Shown here: one piece after another, positions 1-8,755 of the stretch
Position numbering within the stretch: position 1 is the first letter of the stretch
How the letters are laid out: every line of letters starts with the position of its first letter
Assembly: GCF_012328925.1 (NCBI RefSeq)
Contig: NZ_JAAXLS010000002.1
Location: 372,001-436,000, forward strand
Direction: 5' to 3'
Length of the DNA stretch: 64,000 nt
From: Amycolatopsis acididurans
GTDB lineage: Bacteria > Actinomycetota > Actinomycetes > Mycobacteriales > Pseudonocardiaceae
Translations under genes and position numbers: made by a program
Notes under the pieces: model-generated
Databases searched by the model: none
What the model was told of the DNA's origin: nothing
Seen by the model: the letters and a program-made list of their open reading frames with translations, nothing else

Positions 1-176
1 AGCCGGGAGCGCCGGTCCAGCGACACGAGCACCAGCGGCGGTTCGAGCGACACCGCCGTGAAGGCGTTGACCGTCGCGCCGTGCGGCGCACCGTCCTCAC
101 CACGGCAAGTGATCACCGTGACGCCCGTGGCGAAATGCCCCAGACAGCGGCGCAGCTCCTTCGGATCGATCGCCAT
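1..176 (-). CDS. Flavin reductase family protein, N-terminal part (runs off the window)
   Basis: The reading frame starts at ATG 176 and leaves the window, so only the first 58 residues are visible. They contain the [10 protein letters not shown] motif and the later [11 protein letters not shown] stretch typical of the HpaC/RutF flavin reductases, which supply reduced FMN or FAD to a partner monooxygenase. A GGGAGGTGG ribosome site lies at 182-190. The gene is divergent from the IclR regulator, and two palindromes sit directly upstream. With the HpaB-like oxygenase at 1240 it probably forms a two-component monooxygenase, although the reductase at 6723 is an equal candidate partner. Confidence 0.85.
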   Translation of the reverse strand, partial: MAIDPKELRRCLGHFATGVTVITCRGEDGAPHGATVNAFTAVSLEPPLVLVSLDRRSR

Positions 177-191
177 TGATTCCACCTCCCG

Positions 192-228
192 TGCACGCTC
201 TCCGTGCATTCTGCACGTTCTCCGTGCA
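192..228. promoter_or_regulatory. Paired palindromic operator candidates (IclR type)
   Basis: Two perfect palindromes of form TGCACG-N5-CGTGCA lie at 192-208 and 212-228, centred 20 bp (two helical turns) apart, with spacers ctctc and ttctc. They sit between the divergent flavin reductase and IclR genes and begin a few bases upstream of the reductase ribosome site. A bound dimer pair would therefore block the reductase start region. That the IclR protein at 336 binds here is inferred from position; the symmetry itself is seen directly. Confidence 0.6.
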
Positions 229-335
229 CGCCGATTAGCATGACGGGACGCTCCCCTGCCGTCAACCCCGGACCGGCTTGGGCGGACCGAGAATCGGTCT
301 CGCCAGGGGTGCGCCAAAATGGCGAGGTGGCGAAA

Positions 336-1109
336 GTGGACGAACCCGACTGGGCCAAAGACCGGATCCAGAGCATCGAACGTGGTTTCGCGGTGCTGCT
401 GGCCTTCGACGCCGAGCGCGTCAACCCGAGCCTGATCGAAATCGCGCAGACGACCGGGCTTTCCCGGCCGGCCGTGCGGAGGATCCTGCTCACCCTGCAG
501 TACCTCGGCTACGTCGAACCGACCGGCGGCAGCCATTGGCGGCTCACACCCCGGGTGCTGACGATCGGGCAGCACTACGCCGCTTCGAGCATGGTCGTCG
601 CAGTGGCTGAGCCGTACATGAGCCGATTGGTCGAACAGACCCAGGAATCGGCCTCACTGTCCGCTTTGGACGGCAACGAAGTGGTCTATCTGGCCCGCGT
701 GCCCGCCAAGCGAGTGCTCAACGTGACCGCGACGGCCGGCACCCGCGTTCCGGCCCACGCGACGTCCATGGGCCGGGTACTGCTCGCGGCCGCGCCGCCC
801 GAGTTCGTCGACCGCTATCTGGTCGACCCCGGGCTGCAACGCCTGACCCCGCACACCATCACCGACCCCGACCAGTTCCGCGAGACCCTCGAGCGTGTCC
901 GCGAGCAGGGCTGGTCACTGGTCTCCGAAGAGCGCGAGCGCGGCCTGATCGCCGTGTCCGCCCCCATTCGGGACCACACACACCAGGTGATCGCGGCGAT
1001 CTCCTCCTCGAGCTCCACCGGGCGCACCAGCCCCGGGCACATCGAACGCCATGTCGTCCCGGTACTGACGCGAATCGCGCAAGAGATCAGTCACGAACTC
1101 GGCGCCTGA
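336..1109 (+). CDS. IclR family transcriptional regulator
   Basis: IclR-type regulator of about 257 residues, the usual family size. An N-terminal winged helix ([12 protein letters not shown], then [13 protein letters not shown]) is followed by the effector-binding domain with the hallmarks [17 protein letters not shown] and APIRD. This resembles the PcaR/PobR group that controls aromatic degradation. GTG 336 is preferred because GGCGAGG at 321-327 is well spaced from it; GTG 327 is an alternative, and longer in-frame starts have no ribosome site. The gene is divergent from the flavin reductase and followed by the monooxygenase. It probably controls both through the palindromes at 192-228, sensing an aromatic acid or phenol, but the effector cannot be read from sequence. 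Confidence 0.9.
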   Translation: MDEPDWAKDRIQSIERGFAVLLAFDAERVNPSLIEIAQTTGLSRPAVRRILLTLQYLGYVEPTGGSHWRLTPRVLTIGQHYAASSMVVAVAEPYMSRLVEQTQESASLSALDGNEVVYLARVPAKRVLNVTATAGTRVPAHATSMGRVLLAAAPPEFVDRYLVDPGLQRLTPHTITDPDQFRETLERVREQGWSLVSEERERGLIAVSAPIRDHTHQVIAAISSSSSTGRTSPGHIERHVVPVLTRIAQEISHELGA

Positions 1110-1239
1110 ACGGCCGGTCACCATCGGTTTCGGTGTGGTTCACGTCACCACCCCACTCTGGGCGGACCGACCCCCGGGACCGTTTCCGCACTTCAGCGCG
1201 GGACCGGCCGGGGCAACGCCACCAGCGAAGGAGCCGCAG

Positions 1240-2829
1240 ATGACTGCGATCGCCGACCGGCCGGAAGTGTCGCGCAACCTCGCGCCGCCGCCCCGGGCAG
1301 CCGAGCCGCCGACCGGGGCGGAGTACCTCGAGAGCCTGCGTGACGGGCGGGTGTTCTACCTCGACGGCAAGCGGGTCGACGACGTGACGACCCACCCGGC
1401 GTTCACCAACGCCGCCCACTCGGTCGCCCGGATGTACGACTCGCTCCACGATCCGGCGAAACGGGACGTGCTGACGTTCCAGACCGAGCGCGGCACCCGG
1501 TCCCACAAGTTCTACAAGATCCCCACCTCGTCCCAGGACCTGTTCGAGGCGCGGGACGCGATCGCCGAATGGGCCCGCATGAGCTACGGCAGCCTGTCCC
1601 GCGGACCCGACTACAAGGCGGCCCTGGTCGCCGGGCTCGCGGCCGACGCCGAGTTCTACGGCGAATTCGCCGGCAACGTCCGCCGGTGGTACGAGAAGGT
1701 CACCGACGACGTCATGTTCGTCAACCTGAGTCTGCTCAACCCCGCCGGCGACCGGATGAAACCGATCGCGCAGCAGCGCGACACCTACATGCACGTGGTC
1801 AAGGAACGCGACGACGGCATCGTGGTGCGCGGTGCACGGATGATCTCCACGGGCGCCGCCTTCAGCCATGTGACCTACGTCAGCCAGTACCTCCCGGCCG
1901 CCGGCCTCGGAGCTGACGACAAGGACTTCGCGCTCGGGTTCTTCGTGCCCTTCGACGCCCCCGGCGTGAAGCTGATCGGCCGGTACTCCTACGAGTACCT
2001 GGCCAAGAAGATCGGCACCCCCTTCGACTACCCGCTGTCCAGCCGGTTCGACGAGACCGACTACTCGATCATCCTCGACGACGTGCTGATCCCGTGGGAG
2101 AACGTCACCGCCTACCGCAACCCCGAGGTCGTCAACGGGTTACTCCCCCGGGACTTCGCCGCCCGGTTCTGCTTCCACGCCTGCACCCGCACGGCGGTCA
2201 AACTCGACTTCCTGTGCGGGCTGCTGCTGAAGGTCACCGACATGAACCAGATCTCCGGCTTCCGGGGAGTGCAGGCCTCGATCGGCGAGGTTCTGGGATT
2301 GCGCCACCAGTTGTGGGCGCTCGTGGGCGCGATGGCCGCGGAACCGGACCCTGTGCCCAGTGGCGAGCCGTACGTGCACCCGAACATCCGGTACGCGCTG
2401 CAGTGGCGCAACTGCTACGGCGACATCTTCACCAAGGTCCGCACGGTGTTCCACAACCTGATGGCCGGCGGGTTCATCCAGATCCCCTCCTCCGCGGAGG
2501 ACTTCAAGAACCCGGCGATCCGCCATTGGCTGGACCGCTATTGGAAGTCGGCCACCCTCTCGGCCGAGGAGCGGGTCAAGCTGGTCCGGCTGGTCTGGGA
2601 CGAGTTCGCGACCGAGTTCGCCGGCCGAGCCGAGGTGCACGAGCGCAACTTCTCGGGCAGCTACGAGGGCAACCGGGTGGAGACCTACTTCACCGGAGAA
2701 GCGCTGGGCGACAACGACCGGCTGCGGGCCATGGTCGACCAGTGCATGAGCGAGTACGACCTCAACGGCTGGACGGGCTCCGCCTGGCCGCGATGGCAGC
2801 CCATCGAGGGCGCCGCGGCGCGCGCGTGA
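1240..2829 (+). CDS. HpaB-type flavin-dependent monooxygenase (4-hydroxyphenylacetate 3-hydroxylase family)
   Basis: Oxygenase component of a two-component FADH2-dependent hydroxylase, 529 residues, close to the HpaB/phenol hydroxylase length. Recognisable stretches are GAEYLESLRDGR near the N-terminus, the NPAGDRMKP segment (family NPPVDRSKP) near residue 167, and RGARMISTGAAF, where family members bind the flavin and substrate. ATG 1240 is chosen because GAAGGAG at 1227-1233 lies six bases upstream; the open frame runs further upstream but has no ribosome site. Flavin reductases at 1-176 and 6723-7307 could supply FADH2. The substrate is probably phenolic or a related aromatic acid, but this family also acts on heterocycles, so it is left open. 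Confidence 0.88.
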   Translation: MTAIADRPEVSRNLAPPPRAAEPPTGAEYLESLRDGRVFYLDGKRVDDVTTHPAFTNAAHSVARMYDSLHDPAKRDVLTFQTERGTRSHKFYKIPTSSQDLFEARDAIAEWARMSYGSLSRGPDYKAALVAGLAADAEFYGEFAGNVRRWYEKVTDDVMFVNLSLLNPAGDRMKPIAQQRDTYMHVVKERDDGIVVRGARMISTGAAFSHVTYVSQYLPAAGLGADDKDFALGFFVPFDAPGVKLIGRYSYEYLAKKIGTPFDYPLSSRFDETDYSIILDDVLIPWENVTAYRNPEVVNGLLPRDFAARFCFHACTRTAVKLDFLCGLLLKVTDMNQISGFRGVQASIGEVLGLRHQLWALVGAMAAEPDPVPSGEPYVHPNIRYALQWRNCYGDIFTKVRTVFHNLMAGGFIQIPSSAEDFKNPAIRHWLDRYWKSATLSAEERVKLVRLVWDEFATEFAGRAEVHERNFSGSYEGNRVETYFTGEALGDNDRLRAMVDQCMSEYDLNGWTGSAWPRWQPIEGAAARA

Positions 2830-2876
2830 TCGTCATGCGTTTTTCCCTACCACGGCTTCGGAAGAAAGGTACGACC

Positions 2877-3560
2877 ATGAAGGTAGGCATCATCGGGACC
2901 GGCAACATGGGCCGGGCCATCGCCCAGCGCCTGATCCGCGGCGGGCACCAGGTCTTCGTCGCCGGCTCCGGCCACGAGAAGGGCCAGACCCTCGCCTTGG
3001 AGCTGGGTGGTCAAGGCCCGGGCACGATCGAGGCTGCCGCGACGAAGGACGCGGTCGCGGCGGGTTGCGACATCGTCGTTCTCGCCACCTGGTACTCCGA
3101 TTCGACCCGCATCGCTGTCGAGCTCAGCGAGACGCTGCGCGGCAAGGTGGTGGTGGACATCGCCAACCCGTTCAACGAGACGTTCGACGGGCTGATCACC
3201 GACTACGACACCAGCGCCGCCGAGGAGATCCAGCGCCGGATTCCCGGGGCCCACGTGGTCAAGGCGTTCAACACCACGTTCGCCCCGGCGCTCGCCGACA
3301 GCGCTTTCGACGACACGGTCGTCGATGTCTTCCTCGCATCGGACTCCGACGACGCCAAGGCGGCGGTGGCCGAGCTCGTGGAATCGAGCGGACTGCGCCC
3401 GATCGACGCGGGCGCACTCCGCAACTCCCGGGTGCTCGAGCAGAACGCGCTGTTCATGGTGGAACTGCAGGGCCGCTACGCGCTGAACTTCCAGGCCGGG
3501 CTGAAGGTTCTGCCCGCCGAGCCGCTGCCGTTCCCCGCGAGGGTGGCAGCGCACGCATGA
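2877..3560 (+). CDS. NADPH-dependent F420 reductase-like / NAD(P)-binding oxidoreductase
   Basis: A 227-residue Rossmann protein opening with MKVGIIGTGNMGRAIAQRL, the glycine-rich dinucleotide loop of the F420-dependent NADP oxidoreductase family. Later signature stretches are VVLATWYS, VVVDIANPF and HVVKAFNTTFAP. True family members exchange hydride between NADPH and coenzyme F420; many actinobacterial relatives use other substrates, and no F420 biosynthesis gene is nearby. GAAAGG at 2864-2869 precedes ATG 2877. It follows the monooxygenase by 47 bp, so co-transcription is likely, and a hairpin at 3567-3605 may end the transcript. Family assignment is firm, the reaction is not. Confidence 0.85.
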   Translation: MKVGIIGTGNMGRAIAQRLIRGGHQVFVAGSGHEKGQTLALELGGQGPGTIEAAATKDAVAAGCDIVVLATWYSDSTRIAVELSETLRGKVVVDIANPFNETFDGLITDYDTSAAEEIQRRIPGAHVVKAFNTTFAPALADSAFDDTVVDVFLASDSDDAKAAVAELVESSGLRPIDAGALRNSRVLEQNALFMVELQGRYALNFQAGLKVLPAEPLPFPARVAAHA

Positions 3561-3566
3561 CCATCG

Positions 3567-3605
3567 TCGGCTGGGCGTTTCGCACGATCCGGAACGCCCA
3601 GCCGA
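3567..3605 (+). terminator. Stem-loop after the monooxygenase operon
   Basis: A perfect 13-bp inverted repeat, TCGGCTGGGCGTT at 3567-3579 and AACGCCCAGCCGA at 3593-3605, with a 13-base loop starts 6 bases after the stop at 3560. There is no T-run, as is common for actinomycete hairpin terminators. It lies 41 bp before the next gene, so it could also act as an operator for that gene. Confidence 0.5.
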
Positions 3606-3645
3606 GACGATCACGGACTTCACAGACCCGGTTCCGCCGCGTTGG

Positions 3646-6600
3646 ATGGTGACTATGGCGGCTCGAGATCTTTCCGATTCCCCCTCAACGGAAACGGACG
3701 ACGCGCCATCGCCGGTGACCTCACGGATCATCCGGCGCAAAGTCACGCCCCCGCCGATCTCTGGCTCGACCGTGGCCCGCCCCCGGCTGGAGACCCGGCT
3801 CGCCCAGCTGATCCAGCGCAATCGGATCGTCTGCGTGTACGCGACGGCCGGTGCCGGGAAGACGACCGCCGTCACCCAGACAAGCCGGCGGCTCGGGCTG
3901 CCCGTGTGCTGGTTGTCGCTGGACGATACCGAGGCCGCGACCGGACGGCTGCTCACTTACCTGGAGGCCGCACTCGCGATTCAGGCGCCAGGCGTCGAAG
4001 GCCTGGTCAAGACAGCCCTCACCGCCGGCCTCGCGCACACCGAGGTCGCCGGCATGCTCGCGGACTCACTCGGCGACAGGGCACTGCTACTGGTACTGGA
4101 CAACATGGAATGTCTCGCCGCCGCACCCGAGTCCCTGGCAGTCGTCGGGGCGTTTCTCGAATACGCGCCGTCGAACACTCGGATAATCCTCGTCAGCCGC
4201 CAGGAACTCACCTTCGCCAGAGGTGGTATCGCCAGGGTCGCCTGGCTTCCGGTACTGGGCGAGGCGGATCTCGCCTTCACCACCGAGGAAGCCGCGGTCG
4301 CACTGTCGCGTTCGGACTCCCCCGATCTCGATCCCGAGAAGGCCGTCGCGGTCACCGGCGGCTGGGTCACCGGCGTGCTCTTCGAAGCGTGGCGATCCGC
4401 CGGCCACGCGACCGGTCTGGGCGGCGAGGCCGATCCGTTGCACGGCTACCTCGCCACGCACATCCTCGCCCAGCTCACACAGGACGAGCAGGACTTCCTC
4501 ATCTCGACGGCGTTGCTCGACGAGGTCACACCACCGCGGGCGGAGGCACTCGGCATCGCTGACGCGGCCGCCCTGCTGCACGACCTGCGCCACAAGCGCC
4601 TGCCCGCCGCATGGGACGGTCCCGCGTTGCGCTGCCACCCGCGCTTCCGCGAGTACCTCCTCGCCCGCGCGAACCGGCTGGACGGCGGCACCCAGCGTGC
4701 CCTGCACGCCGCGCACGCACGGTTGCTGGCCGGCGAGAAACACCTGGAGGAAGCAGTCGAGGAGTTCCTGCGCGCAGGCGACCTCGACGAGGCGGTAACG
4801 GTCGCCGAGCAGGCCGTGGACACGGTGCTGGAACGTGCGGACTTCTCCGTCGCCAAACGCTGGCTCGAACAGCTGGCGCCGGTACGCCGCGATGACCACA
4901 TCAGACTGACCGGTGCGGAGCTGATGCTGGCCATCTCCGAGGAGAACTATCGGCTCGGTGTCCGGATCGCGGACCGGCTGGCCGCGGCGAAACGGCGGCA
5001 CGAGGTGGCGGCGTCCTCGAGCAGGCTGGCCGCGATGATGGCGTGGTGCTACCTGCACGCCGGCCGACTCGACGACATCAAAGCCGTCCTTGCCGTGGGC
5101 CGCTTCGGCGCGGAACTCGACGCGATGCAGTACTGCATGACCCTGCTCGACGATGTGCCGGAGCGGCCGGCGGCCGGTGCCCTCAGCGGCAGCCCGCTCG
5201 ACGCGCTGACCATGCGGGTGCACTACTACCACGGAAATCTCACCCGCCTACTCGATCCGCCGACGTCGCCGTGGGCGATCAAGGCCGCCGAGTCGTGGCG
5301 ACTCGGCGCGCTGCTCGCGATGGGTCACGTCGACGAGGCGTCCGCGTCGTACCAGGCGATCTGTGCCGGCCAGGACCCGGGAGTATGGCTGTACTCCCTG
5401 TTCAGCGTCGAACTGTTGCGTCGGCTCGGGGAACCGGACCAGGCGTGGCGCGCTCTGCTCAAGGGAAGAGAACGCCTGCGGGCGAGTGGATCGGTGATGC
5501 TCGAGCTGCTCAGCTATGTCGAAGAGGCCGCACTCGAGCTGCGTTTCAACGGCGACACCGCCAGCGCCCGGGCGGCGCTGGAACAGGTACGGTGCCACCA
5601 GGTCGGGCGCGAATACGCCTTCGTCGCGGAATCGGCCGCGACCTGGCTCGGATTCGCCCTACTGCTGGACGGTGACGACCAGGCGGCGATGCGCTGCCTG
5701 CGTCAGGCTGTCTCCAGCATGCAGCGCGGACAACGCATCCTCTCGCTGCCCGCGGCCGCCGTTTACCTGGCCGAAGCCGAGTGGCGGAGCGGGAACGAAG
5801 AGCGATCCGACCGTGCGGCCGACCTCGCGCTCGCCGCCGCCGCACAGCAGGGATCGAACCACCTGCTGCTCGACGCCCTCGCGGATTTTCCCCTCGTGTT
5901 GTCGCGGCGGCTCGACGCGGCACCGGAGGCCGACTCGCCCTGGCATGAACTCGGTCGCGCCCTGAGGTCACGAGGTGTCGCCGTCACGGCCCCGTTCGCA
6001 GCGACGATCCAGCTCACCGAGTTCGGCCGGGTGGCGATCCAGGTCGATGGCCGGGAAGTCCGCCCGAGGATCAAGAAAAGCTACGAACTGCTCGCCTACC
6101 TCGCCGCCCGGCGGCAGCGGGAAGCCACCAAAGAAGAGCTGCTCGACGCCCTCTTCGACGGCCGGCACGACGAGTCCACCGCGGCCTATCTGCGGCAAGC
6201 CCTGCGCAAGCTGCGCGAGGTACTACCCGAGGACTGCGTGCGTGCCGAGGGCAACCGCATCCGACTGGACGAGCACCTCGTGGTCGGCACCGACTCCGGG
6301 CGCTTCCAATGCCTGGTTTCCGAGGCGGCCGGACTCCGCGGCCCGGACAGGCTGACCACACTGTCCTGCGCGCTCTCGATCGCGACCGGAGAATACCTGC
6401 CCGAGTTCGAATCGTCCTGGATCGAGCACCGCCGGGAGCAGCTGGCGGTGCTCTGCGTGGACATCCGGTGCGAAGCGGCGGAGCTGGCGTTCACAACAGG
6501 CGATTTTCCTCGCGCGAACGCACTCGTCGAAGAGGTGCTGACCGAGGACCCCTTCCGCGAATCGATGTGGCGGCTGAAAATGCGGGTCGCCGACGTCTTC

Positions 6601-6714
6601 GGCGACGCGGACCGGATCATCGCGGCCTACCGGGGCTGCGAGCGGGCATTAGGCCAGCTGGGCACGACGCCCGCGTCCAGTACGCGGAAGTTGCTGGACA
6701 ACCTGCGTCGGTGA
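3646..6714 (+). CDS. Large ATPase-TPR regulator with C-terminal SARP (BTAD) DNA-binding region
   Basis: A 1,022-residue regulator. An N-terminal MalT/STAND-like P-loop ATPase carries Walker A AGAGKTT near residue 68 and a Walker B-like LLLVLDNME near residue 150. A long helical TPR-like middle follows. From about residue 785 come a winged-helix segment (QVDGREVRPRIKKSYELLAYL) and a bacterial transcriptional activation domain, as in SARP proteins. In classic large SARPs the DNA-binding part is N-terminal; here it is C-terminal. Such proteins usually activate nearby catabolic or secondary-metabolite genes after ligand and ATP binding. It lies between the monooxygenase genes and the second flavin reductase. 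ATG 3646 has no clear ribosome site; ATG 3655 is an alternative start. Confidence 0.85.
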   Translation: MVTMAARDLSDSPSTETDDAPSPVTSRIIRRKVTPPPISGSTVARPRLETRLAQLIQRNRIVCVYATAGAGKTTAVTQTSRRLGLPVCWLSLDDTEAATGRLLTYLEAALAIQAPGVEGLVKTALTAGLAHTEVAGMLADSLGDRALLLVLDNMECLAAAPESLAVVGAFLEYAPSNTRIILVSRQELTFARGGIARVAWLPVLGEADLAFTTEEAAVALSRSDSPDLDPEKAVAVTGGWVTGVLFEAWRSAGHATGLGGEADPLHGYLATHILAQLTQDEQDFLISTALLDEVTPPRAEALGIADAAALLHDLRHKRLPAAWDGPALRCHPRFREYLLARANRLDGGTQRALHAAHARLLAGEKHLEEAVEEFLRAGDLDEAVTVAEQAVDTVLERADFSVAKRWLEQLAPVRRDDHIRLTGAELMLAISEENYRLGVRIADRLAAAKRRHEVAASSSRLAAMMAWCYLHAGRLDDIKAVLAVGRFGAELDAMQYCMTLLDDVPERPAAGALSGSPLDALTMRVHYYHGNLTRLLDPPTSPWAIKAAESWRLGALLAMGHVDEASASYQAICAGQDPGVWLYSLFSVELLRRLGEPDQAWRALLKGRERLRASGSVMLELLSYVEEAALELRFNGDTASARAALEQVRCHQVGREYAFVAESAATWLGFALLLDGDDQAAMRCLRQAVSSMQRGQRILSLPAAAVYLAEAEWRSGNEERSDRAADLALAAAAQQGSNHLLLDALADFPLVLSRRLDAAPEADSPWHELGRALRSRGVAVTAPFAATIQLTEFGRVAIQVDGREVRPRIKKSYELLAYLAARRQREATKEELLDALFDGRHDESTAAYLRQALRKLREVLPEDCVRAEGNRIRLDEHLVVGTDSGRFQCLVSEAAGLRGPDRLTTLSCALSIATGEYLPEFESSWIEHRREQLAVLCVDIRCEAAELAFTTGDFPRANALVEEVLTEDPFRESMWRLKMRVADVFGDADRIIAAYRGCERALGQLGTTPASSTRKLLDNLRR

Positions 6715-6722
6715 ATCGGGGC

Positions 6723-7307
6723 TCACGACAGATAGAAAGAACCGAGGCGGAACGCCGCCGGGACAACGCCGGCTCCCACCAGGTCCTCCTCGTGTTCAGG
6801 TGGCAGGTAGGCCGCAGGCGGTGCGACGTTCGTCTCCCCCGCCAGCCGTCCGAAACCGCCGCGGTAGTACACCAACGGCTCCAGTTCCGTCGCCGCTCGC
6901 GCGGACACCACATCACTGAGAAAGACCGTGTGCGTTCCCGCCGGCACAGTGTGCGCGACGCGGCAGACGAAATGTGCGAGCGTACGCGCGATGACGAGCG
7001 GGCCGGCCTCGCTTCGAGTGCACTCGACTCCGGCGAACTTGTCGGCGGACGGCCGCGCGAACTGCCCCGCGAGACGCCGCTGGTGACGACCGAGCACATG
7101 CGCGACGAACACCCCGCTGCCCTTGATCGCCTCATGCGAAGGCGCCGCCCGGTTCACGCAGATCAGCATCATTGGCGGGTCCACGCTCAGCGAGGACATC
7201 GCGCTGAGCGTGATGCCGTAGTCGGCGCCCTCGTGCCGTGCCGTCACCACCGTCACGCCGGTGGCGAAGTGCCCTGCCACTCGGCGGAACTCGTTGCTGT
7301 CCATCAT
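6723..7307 (-). CDS. Flavin reductase family protein
   Basis: A 194-residue FMN/FAD reductase of the HpaC-like family, supplying reduced flavin to a monooxygenase. [11 protein letters not shown] lies near residue 12, followed by GITLSAMSSLSVDPPMMLICVN and a later CRVAH. The start is ATG 7307 (or ATG 7304) with a GAGGGC site seven bases upstream; the frame stays open to 7529 but that extension is low-complexity and lacks a ribosome site. Its 3' end lies 8 bp from the SARP regulator end, so the two are convergent. It is the second reductase within 7 kb, and either could serve the HpaB-like oxygenase. Confidence 0.88.
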   Translation of the reverse strand: MMDSNEFRRVAGHFATGVTVVTARHEGADYGITLSAMSSLSVDPPMMLICVNRAAPSHEAIKGSGVFVAHVLGRHQRRLAGQFARPSADKFAGVECTRSEAGPLVIARTLAHFVCRVAHTVPAGTHTVFLSDVVSARAATELEPLVYYRGGFGRLAGETNVAPPAAYLPPEHEEDLVGAGVVPAAFRLGSFYLS

Positions 7308-7513
7308 GCCGGCCGCCCTCGATTCCCGTCCTGCGTGGTCACGACCAGACTGGGCGATCAGTGTGAACCAGGCCGAAAAGCGGGGGACGTCACGCGGCAT
7401 GCCCGACCAGTTTCGCCCGTCTTGCGCCGCGGCGACCGAGATCTCCGGCTTCGGTCCTGGAACCCGTCCGCTGCTCCCGTCGCCCCGCTCGCGTCCTGAC
7501 GACCGTTGCCGTT

Positions 7514-8755
7514 CTAACGCCCGAGCCACGCCAGCGCCGCGACGGTGAGCGCGGTGACCCCGGTGTCGAGTGTGGGTTGCGGGACCGGCGCGAAGTGAGG
7601 GCTGTGGTTGACCGGGATGTCTTGAGCGATCGTTCCGTTCCGCTGTGCCTCGGCGTAACGGCCGGGATCGATACCTCCGATGCCCCAGTAGGTGAACGGA
7701 ACGCCGAAGGCCCGCGGGATGCTGCTCATGTCCTCGCTGGCGGTCTGCAGGTCGATGGTGTGCGCGTCGTCGCCGAAGTGCGTGGCAAAGGCTCGCGCGA
7801 CCCGCTCGGTCGTGGCGTCGTCGTTGATGGTCGGCGGGAACCGGGCCAGCCGTTCGAACTCGGGTGCGCGGGGCGCCCCCGCGGCCTGGGCCTCAGCACG
7901 GACGATGCGTTCGATGGACGCCAGCACGTGCTCTCGCGTCGTCTCGTCGTAGGTGCGCACGTTCAGCTCCAGCACCGCCTCATCAGGAATCACGTTCGGC
8001 CCGCTCCCCGAGCGGATACTGCCCACCGTGACCACCGCCGGAGTCGTGGCCGCCAGCTCGCGGGACACGATGGTCTGCAGTCGCACCACCGTCATCGCCG
8101 CCATGACGACCGGATCGATCGCGGCCTGGGGGGCAGAACCGTGTGCGCCACGTCCGAACAGCGTCACCCGCAGGCTGTCCGCGGCCGACAGGAACGAGCC
8201 CGCGCGAATACCGACGTACCCCGCGGGATAGGGCAGGACGTGCTGGGCCATCACCACGTCCGGCTTGGGAACGATCGTGGTGAGCCCACCGGCGACCATC
8301 GCATCAGCACCGTCCCCGTTCTCCTCCGACGGCTGAAACAGTGTCACCACGGTTCCGCTCCAGGCGCCCCTGGCACCCGCCATCAACTCCGCGAAACCCG
8401 TCAGGCAAGCCACGTGCACGTCGTGCCCGCACGCATGCATGACCGGTTGTCCGCCGTCGACCACCTCTGACGCGTACGGCAGCCCGGTTCGTTCGCGTAC
8501 CGGCAACGCGTCCATGTCCGCGCGCAGCATCACCACGGGCCCCGGCCCGTTCGCCAGCACACCGAGCACCCCCGTTCCGCCAACGCCTTCGGTCACCTCG
8601 TACCCGAGCTCGCGCAGCCGCCGCGCGATGACCCCAGCCGTGTGGAATTCACGCAAACCGAGCTCGGGATGCGCATGCAGGTCCCGGTACAGCTCCTCAA
8701 CTCCGTGACGAATCTCGGCCAGCGGCGCGAGGACGCCCTCAACACTTGAGCCGAT
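7514..8755 (-). CDS. M20 family amidohydrolase, start codon abnormal
   Basis: Zinc amidohydrolase of the M20D type (N-acyl amino acid or IAA-amino acid hydrolase-like) that releases an acyl group from an amide. Seen: RADMDALPV and HACGHDVH, which carry the metal ligands, then FQPSEEN, GRGAHGS and the C-terminal NHSPHF. The first canonical start is TTG at 8656, but it would delete the conserved segment LYRDLHAHPELGLREF, which is encoded in frame just upstream. Between that segment and the in-frame TGA at 8759-8761 there is no ATG, GTG or TTG; the best candidate is ATC at 8753-8755 preceded by GGGAG. That start gives 413 residues, the normal family length. A start-codon mutation or sequence error is possible. 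Confidence 0.8.
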   Translation of the reverse strand: MGSSVEGVLAPLAEIRHGVEELYRDLHAHPELGLREFHTAGVIARRLRELGYEVTEGVGGTGVLGVLANGPGPVVMLRADMDALPVRERTGLPYASEVVDGGQPVMHACGHDVHVACLTGFAELMAGARGAWSGTVVTLFQPSEENGDGADAMVAGGLTTIVPKPDVVMAQHVLPYPAGYVGIRAGSFLSAADSLRVTLFGRGAHGSAPQAAIDPVVMAAMTVVRLQTIVSRELAATTPAVVTVGSIRSGSGPNVIPDEAVLELNVRTYDETTREHVLASIERIVRAEAQAAGAPRAPEFERLARFPPTINDDATTERVARAFATHFGDDAHTIDLQTASEDMSSIPRAFGVPFTYWGIGGIDPGRYAEAQRNGTIAQDIPVNHSPHFAPVPQPTLDTGVTALTVAALAWLGR

